Below, one piece after another: positions 9,006-16,540 of a stretch of 64,000 nt of DNA. Position numbers and translations under genes: made by a program. How positions within the stretch are numbered: the stretch's first letter is position 1; each line of letters begins with the position of its first letter. The notes beneath the pieces are model-generated. The model was not told the origin of the DNA. It was given only the letters and a program-made list of their open reading frames with translations, and did not search any database. The stretch is from NCBI RefSeq assembly GCF_900544955.1, contig NZ_UQXD01000003.1, positions 32,987-96,986 of the forward strand, read 5' to 3'. The stretch is from an uncultured Oscillibacter sp. GTDB lineage: Bacteria; Bacillota; Clostridia; Oscillospirales; Oscillospiraceae.

Positions 9006-9487
9006 GTGTCATCCTCCCTTTTCTCCGCGCCCCTCTTCTTTGCATCCATACGGAGCCAGCAGCGATAGATCACCGCCAGAAGGATGACCACGCCGCACAC
9101 GGGAATCATGCTGGTCAGATACGACATGCGGATGCCCAGGGCGGGCGAAAAGCTCTTGGCGCAGTTCTTCACATAGCGGAGTCCCTCGTAGACCAGCAGG
9201 CCGCCGAACAGCAGAACGCTGACCATTTCCACGCCGAACAGCACGCCGTCCAGCTTCTTTTCAATCCGCTCCGGAAAGACGCTGACCTTATAGTGGATGT
9301 CGTCGATGAAACCCACCGCGCTGGCCAGCAGCGCCATGCAGATGAAGGACAGCGTACTGCCCTCGTTCATCCACGTGACCGAGCTGTGCAGAACGCTGCG
9401 GAACAGCACGTCCAGACCCACCAGCACAAAGAAGAACGCCAGCATCATCCCGGCAAGGCCGTTGATACATTCCATCAGTCTTTTCAT
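9002..9487 (-). CDS. TRAP transporter small permease, DctQ family
   Basis: The 161-residue protein has four predicted membrane helices (about residues 10-30, 45-65, 85-105, 125-150), as usual for DctQ subunits that bridge the binding protein and DctM. It lies between the DctP and DctM genes and overlaps the latter by four bases. Confidence 0.88.
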   Translation of the reverse strand: MKRLMECINGLAGMMLAFFFVLVGLDVLFRSVLHSSVTWMNEGSTLSFICMALLASAVGFIDDIHYKVSVFPERIEKKLDGVLFGVEMVSVLLFGGLLVYEGLRYVKNCAKSFSPALGIRMSYLTSMIPVCGVVILLAVIYRCWLRMDAKKRGAEKREDDT

Positions 9488-9540
9488 TGGACCATTCCCT
9501 TTCTATCAATCACCGCAAATGCGTCAGGGAATTTGCGCCA

Positions 9541-10581
9541 TTACATCTTGTCGCGGATCATCTGCAGCACATCCGCGACCCCATACTGACCGGCGACCTC
9601 ATCCTGCAAGGGCGCCAGGATCTCGATGAAGGCCTCCTTGTCCACGTCGTCGTTGATGACGCAGCCGCCGGCGGCCAGGTCCTCCAGCGCCTTCTCATTG
9701 ATCACAATGTCCTGTTCGCGCTCATAGGCGCAGGCCTCCGCCAGGCACGCCATCACGGTGCCGTACAACTCCGCCGGCAGTTTCTGGGCAACCTTGTCGC
9801 TGACGAACACGGGGGACAGGAAGAACTGGTGCTCCGTCAGGGAGTAGTACTTGGCGACCTCGTGGAACTTCCAGCTGTAGACGATGATGGGGGCGTTCTC
9901 GGCGCCGTCGACGACCTTGGTCTGGAGTGCGCTGTAGGTCTCGCTGGTAGCAATGGAGGTGGGCATGGCCCCCAGCGTGGACCAGACCTGGGTCTCGATG
10001 GGAGAGGACATGACCCGCAGCTTCAGCCCCTTCAAATCCCCGGGCTCCACGATGGGGTGTTTGGAGTTGATGACGCTGCGCTTGCCGATGGTGAAGATCC
10101 CGCCGACGGTTGCCCCGGACTCCTCAGCGGCCACCAGCTCCTTGATGCGGGCGATCATGTCGCTGTCGTCGCTCACACAGGCGTCAAAGTGCTGTTGGTC
10201 CTGGAACAGGTAGCTGACGCTGAACAGCCCCAGCATCGGGAACACCGTGGCGGCATTGGAACAGCCGCAGGGGGCGAAGTCCACGGTACCCATCCGGACG
10301 CCCTCCAGCAGGGCGGCCTCGTCCCCCAGCTGGGCGGAGGGAAACACTTCAATCTTCACCTGGCCGTTGGTCCGCTCCTCCACAAGGCGCTGGAATTCCA
10401 GCGCACCGGCGTGGTAGGAGGCGTCCGTGTTGTTGTCGTGGCCGAACTTCAGGGTGTAGGTCGTTTCACCGCCCGCCGCGGCGCCGCCGGTCCCATCCGC
10501 CTCCTGGGGAGAACCGCCGCAGCCGGTGGCCAGCGCGAGGATCATCGCAGCAGACAGCGCCATGGACAAAAACTTTTTCAT
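9541..10581 (-). CDS. TRAP transporter substrate-binding lipoprotein, DctP family
   Basis: The 346-residue product starts with MKKFLSMALSAAMILALATGC, a lipoprotein signal with an LATGC lipobox, followed by a Gly/Ser/Ala linker and a DctP fold (YTLKFGHDNNTDASYHAGALEF). The segment LKGLKLRVMSSPIE contains the family Arg that normally binds the carboxylate of the ligand. I chose the ATG at 10579-10581 because the signal peptide begins there and an AGGAG site precedes it. It follows the IlvD-type dehydratase gene by about 40 bases, so import and dehydration are probably co-expressed. The cargo is probably an organic or sugar acid. Confidence 0.92.
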   Translation of the reverse strand: MKKFLSMALSAAMILALATGCGGSPQEADGTGGAAAGGETTYTLKFGHDNNTDASYHAGALEFQRLVEERTNGQVKIEVFPSAQLGDEAALLEGVRMGTVDFAPCGCSNAATVFPMLGLFSVSYLFQDQQHFDACVSDDSDMIARIKELVAAEESGATVGGIFTIGKRSVINSKHPIVEPGDLKGLKLRVMSSPIETQVWSTLGAMPTSIATSETYSALQTKVVDGAENAPIIVYSWKFHEVAKYYSLTEHQFFLSPVFVSDKVAQKLPAELYGTVMACLAEACAYEREQDIVINEKALEDLAAGGCVINDDVDKEAFIEILAPLQDEVAGQYGVADVLQMIRDKM

Positions 10582-10622
10582 GTGATTCACTCCTTTATTT
10601 TCATTGGGGATTGCGCTTGTTT

Positions 10623-12299
10623 TCAGATCTTCATGTCCAGGCCGGCGCCCATCTCGACGGGGTTGCCCAGCTTGGCATACAAGCTGAGGAACCCATCGTG
10701 CACGCGGCAGGGGGGCGCCGTCCATTCCGCTCTTCTGCGGGCCATTTCTTCGTCGCTGATATGGATCTCCAGGCTCTTGTTCTCGATGTCGTACTCGATC
10801 ATGTCCCCGTCCCGCACCAGCGCCAGCGGGCCGCCTACCGCCGCCTCCGGAGAGACCTGGCAGATATACGGCGCACGGCCAAAGCCGGACACCTTGCCGT
10901 CCGTCAGCATACAGCAGGTCTTATACAGGCCGCTGGCCTGCAGGTTGCAGACAACGGAGAGCAAATCCGTGGTGCCGGGGCCGCCGCGGGGTCCCTCGTA
11001 GCGGACGACCACAATGCTGCCCTCCTTCACAAGGCCGCTGCGAATACCGGCGTCCGCCTCCTCCATGGAGTCGAACACCTTGGCGGGGCCGCAGTGATGC
11101 CGCATCTCCTTGGCCAGGATGGAGGGCCGGGCGATGGCGTTGCCGGCGAGATTCCCCTTCAGGACGGCTAGCCCCCCCTCGTACACGGGCGCCTCCAGGG
11201 GATGGATCATGTCCTCGTTGTACACGTGGGCTTTCTTCAAATTTTCCCCCACGGTGGTGCAGGCAACGGTCATGCAGTCCAGATGCAGATGCGCCTCCAG
11301 CTGCTTCATGACCCCCTGAATCCCGCCGGCCTCGTCCAGATCGCCCACCGTATAGGGGCCGCTGGGCTGGATAGCGGTGATGCAGGGAATCTCCTCCCCC
11401 AGCTTCTCGATGAAATCCAGATTGATCCGGTCCAGGAGGTTCAGCTCATGGGCAAGGGCCAAAAGATGGATGATGGTGTTGGTGGAACCGCCCAGCGCGT
11501 GGAGGACCTTGATGCCGTTTTCTATGCTCTTGGCGTTCAGGATGTCCCGGGCGGAGATGCCCTCCATAATCAGCTTCACAATCTGGCGGCCGGACTGCTT
11601 GGCCAGCGCCAGACGCTTGGTGGACACGGCGGGGGCCGTACCGGCGCCGGGCAGCGCCATGCCCATAGCCTCCGCCATGCACTGGACCGTGTTGGCCGTA
11701 CCCAGAACGGCGCAGGCGCCGGCGGAGGGGCAGATGCAGTCCTCCATCTCAATCAGTTCCTCGTGGGTGAGTCGGCTCTTGCCCATGCTGTAGGCATAGC
11801 CTTCGCTCATCAAAAGATCGGTCATGATGGGCTTTCCCTTGTAGTTGCCGGGCTTCTGGGAACCGCCGGGAACGATGATCGTGGGCAGGTCCAGCCGGGC
11901 GGCCGCCAGCAGAAAGCCGGGAATGATCTTGTCGCAGGTGCCGATCATCACCAAGCCGTCGAACATGTGCAGCTCGGTGGCCGCCTCCACGGAGAAGGAG
12001 AGAATGTCGCGGGTGGCGGTGTCATAGCGGATACCGTGGGAGCCCTCCACCTGATTGGGACACTGGGCCATGTTTCCAAACTCCAGCGGCACGCCCCCCG
12101 CCTGCCAGACGCCGGCCTTCACCACCTCCGCAATCTGCCGCAGGTGGGAATGGCCGGGGCCCATCTCCGCCCAGGTATTGGCAATGCCAATGATGGGGCG
12201 CTGAAAGTCCTCATCCGTCAGTCCCACCGTCTTGAAGGTCGTCCTGCCGCCTGCGGCGTCCGGAGAGCGCCACATCTCCTTGCTTCTCCACTTTTCCAT
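10623..12299 (-). CDS. IlvD/Edd family dehydratase (sugar-acid or dihydroxy-acid)
   Basis: The 558-residue product is an iron-sulphur dehydratase related to dihydroxy-acid dehydratase. Visible marks are IIGIANTWAEMGPGHSHL near residue 37, a TCDKIIPG motif with Cys122, and a CPSAGACAVLGTANT motif with Cys196, the two cluster cysteines seen across the family. It removes water from a 2,3-dihydroxy acid to give a 2-keto acid. True IlvD for branched amino acids is possible, but no other ilv gene is nearby, while TRAP import genes and an IclR regulator are. A sugar-acid substrate is therefore more likely. A 14-bp palindrome lies 17 bases upstream of the start. Confidence 0.88.
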   Translation of the reverse strand: MEKWRSKEMWRSPDAAGGRTTFKTVGLTDEDFQRPIIGIANTWAEMGPGHSHLRQIAEVVKAGVWQAGGVPLEFGNMAQCPNQVEGSHGIRYDTATRDILSFSVEAATELHMFDGLVMIGTCDKIIPGFLLAAARLDLPTIIVPGGSQKPGNYKGKPIMTDLLMSEGYAYSMGKSRLTHEELIEMEDCICPSAGACAVLGTANTVQCMAEAMGMALPGAGTAPAVSTKRLALAKQSGRQIVKLIMEGISARDILNAKSIENGIKVLHALGGSTNTIIHLLALAHELNLLDRINLDFIEKLGEEIPCITAIQPSGPYTVGDLDEAGGIQGVMKQLEAHLHLDCMTVACTTVGENLKKAHVYNEDMIHPLEAPVYEGGLAVLKGNLAGNAIARPSILAKEMRHHCGPAKVFDSMEEADAGIRSGLVKEGSIVVVRYEGPRGGPGTTDLLSVVCNLQASGLYKTCCMLTDGKVSGFGRAPYICQVSPEAAVGGPLALVRDGDMIEYDIENKSLEIHISDEEMARRRAEWTAPPCRVHDGFLSLYAKLGNPVEMGAGLDMKI

Positions 12300-12315
12300 G
12301 TTTTTCCCTCCATAA

Positions 12316-12329
12316 TTTGATATATCAAA
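12316..12329 (-). promoter_or_regulatory. predicted IclR operator upstream of the dehydratase
   Basis: TTTGATATATCAAA is a perfect 14-bp palindrome directly before the ribosome site of the dehydratase operon. The same TTTGATAT half-site forms a larger inverted repeat upstream of the adjacent iclR gene (13259-13291). Binding here would block the operon's transcription or initial elongation. Confidence 0.6.
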
Positions 12330-12390
12330 CCTAGTTTGGAATTTAGGGCTGAAACAAGAGGCAGTTCCCTGCCCTCTTGTTTTTGCGGCG

Positions 12391-13188
12391 TTACACCGGC
12401 ACGGCCTGCTTACCCAGCGCGGCGGAGATTTGCGCCGCGGCCTCCTGTATCAGCTTCAGCTGTTCTTGGCAGTTCTCCAAATCCAGCTCCTGGCAGAGGC
12501 CGCCCATGGCAATGGCGCCGCAGACCTCTCCGGTATAGTTATAGAGCGGAACGCCGATTCCGTTGATGTTGGGCTGACTGGCCTGGGCATCCACGGCATA
12601 TCCCCGCTGCACGGAGCGCTCGCATTCAGCCAGATAGGCTTCCGCAGAAGACGCCGGGCCGCTCTCCATATCAAAGTGCAGCATGCGGAGCAGCTGCTCC
12701 TGCCGCTTTTTGGATTCCCACGCCACCAGCGCTCTGCCGGTCGCGCTGGTCTCCAGCCGGATTTGGGCCCCGATCCGCGTGTGGGTAAAGGTGAAATTGG
12801 CGCCGTCCACGCGGTCCAGAAATACGCCGTTCAGGTTTTCATTCAAAATGCCCAGATGTACGGTCAGCTTTGTCTTTTTCGCCAACTCCACCAGAAACGG
12901 ATGCGCCGTTTTCCAGATATCCAGATTCCGCACCGCGGCCTGTCCGTATTCAAACATCCGGAACCCGATGTGAAACCGCTTTTCCTCATCCTCCCGGACA
13001 AACCGGTTGCTGGTCAGTGCCCGCATGAGCTGGTAGAGGCTGGACTTGGGAACGTCCACGTTCTCGCACAGCTCCGAAAACGTGCTTCCCGGATTTTCCA
13101 GCAAGTAATCCATGACCTTTTCAATTTTCGAGAGTGCCGAAACACTGTATTCCCGCCGCTCCGCCATAGATGCATCACTCTTTTCCAT
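12391..13188 (-). CDS. IclR family transcriptional regulator
   Basis: The 265-residue regulator has an N-terminal winged helix at about residues 15 to 75 (SALSKIEKVMDYLLENPGSTFSELCENVDVPKSSLYQLMRAL) and a C-terminal GAF-like effector domain, with the family pattern RGYAVD and GIGVPLYNYTGEVCGAIAM near the end. The ATG at 13186-13188 is preferred over an in-frame ATG ten codons upstream because an AGGA site precedes it at proper spacing. It lies 91 bases before the dehydratase gene on the same strand and shares operator-like half-sites with it, so it probably controls both itself and the dehydratase-TRAP-flavoprotein operon. The effector is probably the imported acid or a keto acid derived from it. 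Confidence 0.9.
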   Translation of the reverse strand: MEKSDASMAERREYSVSALSKIEKVMDYLLENPGSTFSELCENVDVPKSSLYQLMRALTSNRFVREDEEKRFHIGFRMFEYGQAAVRNLDIWKTAHPFLVELAKKTKLTVHLGILNENLNGVFLDRVDGANFTFTHTRIGAQIRLETSATGRALVAWESKKRQEQLLRMLHFDMESGPASSAEAYLAECERSVQRGYAVDAQASQPNINGIGVPLYNYTGEVCGAIAMGGLCQELDLENCQEQLKLIQEAAAQISAALGKQAVPV

Positions 13189-13199
13189 GATCTGTCCTA

Positions 13200-13228
13200 A
13201 ACGTACCAATTTCCCCATAAAAAGTCAA
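13200..13228 (-). promoter_or_regulatory. predicted promoter of the iclR gene
   Basis: TTGACT and TACGTT are separated by 17 bases on the minus strand, leaving only a very short leader before the ATG. Confidence 0.5.
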
Positions 13229-13258
13229 TTCACATTTTTCACACAAATTCGCCCGTTT

Positions 13259-13291
13259 TTTGATATTTCACATAGTTTTTGAAATATCAAA
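13259..13291 (-). promoter_or_regulatory. 12-bp inverted repeat, predicted IclR binding site
   Basis: TTTGATATTTCA and TGAAATATCAAA form perfect 12-bp arms separated by nine bases. The half-site matches the palindrome before the dehydratase. It lies about 30 bases upstream of the predicted -35 element of iclR, a position more typical for an activator or a cooperative second site. Confidence 0.6.
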
Positions 13292-13594
13292 CCAAGCAAA
13301 AGAGAGCCTCCCCGCTCCCCGTCATACCAAAGCCGGCGCCATGTACCATTGGTACATGGCGCCAGCTTATCAAAAGTTTACCACGGAAGGGGCCTGTCGC
13401 GTTGCGTCTCCTGCCGCGCATGCCGCCGTGCCGGATGGCTCCATCCCCGGCGCACCAGCGCGTCTTTTCATTCCGCCATGTGCGGCGCGGTATGCAAAAC
13501 CGCGGAATTTGCCGTCAGTCTTTCTCTCCCCTTTGTGCCGCGCAGATTTCCCAATAACGGCCTGCTGGGCATCCCCCGCGGCCTGCGCGCATTT
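13292..13594 (-). other. intergenic stretch with one long palindrome
   Basis: The only clear structure is a hairpin at 13331-13366: 14-bp perfect arms around GGCGCCATGTACCA, extended by a further AGC/GCT after one mismatch. It has no U tract, so it is not a textbook terminator, though it lies about 230 bases after the amidohydrolase stop. I see no gene in the rest. Confidence 0.5.
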
Positions 13595-15172
13595 TTACGC
13601 GTGAGACCACACGCACACACCGTCCTTGTAGGTCTCCAGTACCCGTATCCCGCGGATGTCCGAGGCGGGGGTCTTCAGCGGATCGCCATCCAGCACGACG
13701 AAGTCGGCGCGCTTTCCGGGGGTAATGGTCCCCTTCTGATCCTCCTCAAAATACTGGTAGGCGCCATTCACCGTCACGGCCCGCAGCGCGTCCATCACGG
13801 ATATCCGCTCCTCCGTCGCCAGCTCCACGCCGTTTCTGGTAATGCGGTTTGTTGCACACCAGAGCGTCTCGATGACGTTCGGATCGAGAATCGGCGTGTC
13901 CTGATGGAAGGTGAACCGGACGCCCGCTTTCAGCGCACTGCCCGCGGCGCTTACGCGGCTCCCCCGCGCCTGGCCGAAATTGCGCAGGTGCACGTCTCCC
14001 CAATAGTAGGTATGCGCCACAAAAAAGGTGACCAAGGCGCCCAAGCCGGGGACACGCGCCAGCTGGTCCTCTTCCATCAGCTGCGCATGGACCACAAGCG
14101 GCCGCAGCTCTGCCAGCGCGGGATACTCCTTTTCCACGCGCTCCAGGCAGTCCAAATACTGCTGTGCGGCGGCGTCGCCGTTGCAGTGGCCGAGAATCTG
14201 GCAATGCATCTCCGCCGCCTTCCTGAAATTGGCCTCCACCGCCGCATCCGTCAGGGTGGGATAGCCGCAATAGCCGGGATCGTCCGCATAGGGCTTCCGC
14301 ATCCAGGCCGTGCGCCCCTGGGGAGAGCCGTCCAGGAACATCTTGAGACCCGCCACCCGCATATGGTCGTCGGGCTTCAGATGCCCAAACCGTTCAAGGG
14401 CCTCTTCATAGGCAGGCGGGTCGATGTACATCCTCAAATCCACCTTCAGGAGACCCCGATCATAGATTTCCTGAAACAGGGGCAGGTGCTTTTTCCACAC
14501 GATTCCATCCTGAACCGTTGTGATGCCGTTGGACAGGTACATCTCCTGCGCCTTTACAAACGACTGGAAATACGCCTCCTCGCTGGGCTCCGGAAGCTTT
14601 GCAACATATTGGAAATAGGCGTTTTCCTCCACATAGCCGGTCAGTTTTCCATCCGCCAGCCCAATCACCCCGCCCTCAGGCGCCGGCGTATCGGGGCGGA
14701 TGCCCATCAGCGCCATGGCCGCGGAATTCATCAGGGCCATGTGGCCGTTGGCGTGATGGATGAAGAGGGGGTTACGGGGCGCGATGGCGTCCAGCTCCTC
14801 CAGGGTGGGATTTTGAAACCCGGGCATGAAATTGTGGTCGTAGGCCCGGCCGATCACCCACTGACCCGGCTGGATGTGATTCGACTCGATAAACGTATCC
14901 AGGCGGCGTTTGATCTCCTCCACGGAGGTCACGTCCCGCAGGGAGGCGCGAAGCAGCTTTTCAGCCAATTCAGACAGGTGCCCATGGCCGTCGATGAAGC
15001 CCGGCAGCATGGTGGCGCCGTTGAGATGGACCTCCTCACAGTCCCCGGCCCGCTCCCGAAGCGCCTCCGCACTTCCCAGGGCCAAAATTTTCCCATCCTC
15101 CACCAAGACCGCATCGGCATACAGGGGATCCGCCATTGTCAAAATGGTACCGCCGTAAAAGAGAACCCGCAT
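13595..15172 (-). CDS. YtcJ-type metal-dependent amidohydrolase
   Basis: The 525-residue product has the amidohydrolase family 3 layout: an N-terminal beta segment, a PGFIDGHGHL metal motif (His63, His65) and downstream HANGHMALMNSAAM, LKMFLDGSPQGRTAWM, LGHCNGDAAAQQYLD and TFHQDTPI motifs, ending with GTITPGKRADFVVLDGDPL typical of the fold's beta sandwich. The likely chemistry is hydrolysis of an amide or related bond, but the substrate is unknown. The start follows GGAGGTCAG at nine bases. It appears to be monocistronic with its own promoter. Confidence 0.9.
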   Translation of the reverse strand: MRVLFYGGTILTMADPLYADAVLVEDGKILALGSAEALRERAGDCEEVHLNGATMLPGFIDGHGHLSELAEKLLRASLRDVTSVEEIKRRLDTFIESNHIQPGQWVIGRAYDHNFMPGFQNPTLEELDAIAPRNPLFIHHANGHMALMNSAAMALMGIRPDTPAPEGGVIGLADGKLTGYVEENAYFQYVAKLPEPSEEAYFQSFVKAQEMYLSNGITTVQDGIVWKKHLPLFQEIYDRGLLKVDLRMYIDPPAYEEALERFGHLKPDDHMRVAGLKMFLDGSPQGRTAWMRKPYADDPGYCGYPTLTDAAVEANFRKAAEMHCQILGHCNGDAAAQQYLDCLERVEKEYPALAELRPLVVHAQLMEEDQLARVPGLGALVTFFVAHTYYWGDVHLRNFGQARGSRVSAAGSALKAGVRFTFHQDTPILDPNVIETLWCATNRITRNGVELATEERISVMDALRAVTVNGAYQYFEEDQKGTITPGKRADFVVLDGDPLKTPASDIRGIRVLETYKDGVCVWSHA

Positions 15173-15263
15173 TTTTCTGACCTCCACTCTCATCATCGTC
15201 GGCAGAATTGTGTGAATCTGCATTTGCCGCCCCATCCTACCAAAGCACTGGAACCATCCATAC

Positions 15264-15291
15264 TTTATAACGGGCTTTTCAGCGCTGTCAA
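15264..15291 (-). promoter_or_regulatory. predicted promoter of the amidohydrolase gene
   Basis: A consensus TTGACA and TATAAA are separated by 16 bases on the minus strand, about 90 bases before the start codon. Confidence 0.65.
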
Positions 15292-15710
15292 TGTACATTT
15301 GTAAAGACGCCTTTCCAAATTTGGAGGCGTGCCGCCCCTGCCCCATGCGCCAAAAAGGGGGGAATCTGACGGGGACGCTCCCTTTATGGGCGTATAAACC
15401 AAGAATCTGGAATTCATCGTGCACAATGGAGACATGGCCAGGCTTGTGGCAGGTGGGCCGCTGCATGTCAAGGGGGTGAACATCCGTGCAGTGAAAAGGA
15501 GGTGGGGACCCGGCGGGCAGCGAAACGGCGCCCCCGCTTTTGGGCAGATGTCCCAATCTCTGTGCCTGTCCGTTTTCTGGAAGGAAGTGGTGAAAAAGGG
15601 AATTGTCCGGCACAAAATGGCAAAGTTCTGCCGCCTCAGATGCCGTCAGAACATGCGCCGACTGGAAGCCGGGCGGCAGCAATTGTGTACATTCTATTAA
15701 CAAATGATAA
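15292..15710 (+). other. intergenic stretch without a supported gene
   Basis: Short open frames exist on both strands but none has a good ribosome site or a recognisable product. I see nothing else in it. Confidence 0.4.
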
Positions 15711-15738
15711 TTACAAATCGCTGATATTCGGGTATACT
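15711..15738 (+). promoter_or_regulatory. predicted promoter of the Crp/Fnr regulator gene
   Basis: A good TATACT -10 element follows a weak TTACAA at 16 bases, about 20 bases before the start codon, in a locally AT-rich stretch. Confidence 0.45.
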
Positions 15739-15758
15739 GAACAAAATTGAGGCGGATT

Positions 15759-16409
15759 ATGGTGGAAACTATGATGAAAAAGGCTGAGATTATGCCTCTC
15801 ATTGAATATTTGGAGACGCTCCGCAGCGGAAAGGTCTCCGAGGAGATGATCCAGGCGCTGTGCGCCGCAGCATATGAAAAAAAGGTCAAGGCCGGGACGA
15901 TTCTCGTCTATCCGGGAGAGGTTCTGGACCGGGACATCATCGGATTTGTGAAGCGGGGCTTTTGCAGGTGCTACTTTCTGGACAGCCGGGGGAACGACGT
16001 CACCCGGAGTTTTGTGCCGGAAAAGGACTTTGTGTTCACGGAGCTGCGGCTGATTGAAAAAGAGGCGCAGTTCACGGTAGAGACCAGCGAGGACTGCGAA
16101 ATCATCATGCTGGACCTGAAACGGCTGGTGCACACGGCCGGAAACAACCTGGAGCTGCAAAGCGAACTGTACCTCTACTACATCGCCGAACTGGAACAGA
16201 TCATCAAGAAGATGGTGCTGCGGGATTCCACCTTTCTAATGGCGGACGCGCAGGAACGGTACCGGGAATTCTGCGAGCTGTTTCCGGAAATTGAAAAACG
16301 GGCAAAGAAGTATCAGGTGGCATCCTATCTCGGCATTACATCCGTCTCCCTCAGCCGCATTCGGAGAAAGATGAAGAATGCAAAAGAGGAGACGGCACGG
16401 GGGACATGA
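15759..16409 (+). CDS. Crp/Fnr family transcriptional regulator
   Basis: The 216-residue protein has an N-terminal cyclic-nucleotide-binding-like beta roll (about residues 30 to 120, with VKAGTILVYPGEVLDRDIIGFVKRGFCRCYF) and a C-terminal winged helix (YQVASYLGITSVSLSRIRRKM at about residues 185 to 205). The usual cAMP phosphate-binding RTA motif is not visible and there is no Fnr-type N-terminal cysteine cluster, so the effector is unknown. The ATG at 15759 has GGCGG five bases upstream. The gene precedes a GltS-type symporter, with a long inverted repeat between them that may be its target. Confidence 0.85.
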   Translation: MVETMMKKAEIMPLIEYLETLRSGKVSEEMIQALCAAAYEKKVKAGTILVYPGEVLDRDIIGFVKRGFCRCYFLDSRGNDVTRSFVPEKDFVFTELRLIEKEAQFTVETSEDCEIIMLDLKRLVHTAGNNLELQSELYLYYIAELEQIIKKMVLRDSTFLMADAQERYREFCELFPEIEKRAKKYQVASYLGITSVSLSRIRRKMKNAKEETARGT

Positions 16410-16481
16410 GCGCCGTCCGGCCTGCCGCCGGCCCGGCTGCTGCGTTTCGGTATCCGCGCGGGATGCCGCTGCCTGCCTTTG

Positions 16482-16510
16482 GTTAAACGTCATGACGAAA
16501 TGACTTTAAC
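16482..16510 (+). promoter_or_regulatory. inverted repeat before the symporter gene, possible Crp/Fnr site
   Basis: GTTAAACGTCAT and ATGACTTTAAC are inverted copies apart from one extra C, separated by six bases. It lies 31 bases before the symporter start and 73 bases after the regulator stop. Confidence 0.5.
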
Positions 16511-16540
16511 AAATATGTTTGTGGGAGGGTTTATTGGTTT

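Noticed and set aside
10623..12299. Loss of an iron-sulphur Cys in the IlvD-type dehydratase (PGH instead of PCN)
   Set aside because: PGH at this position is normal in E. coli-type IlvD proteins; the Cys122 and Cys196 motifs are intact.
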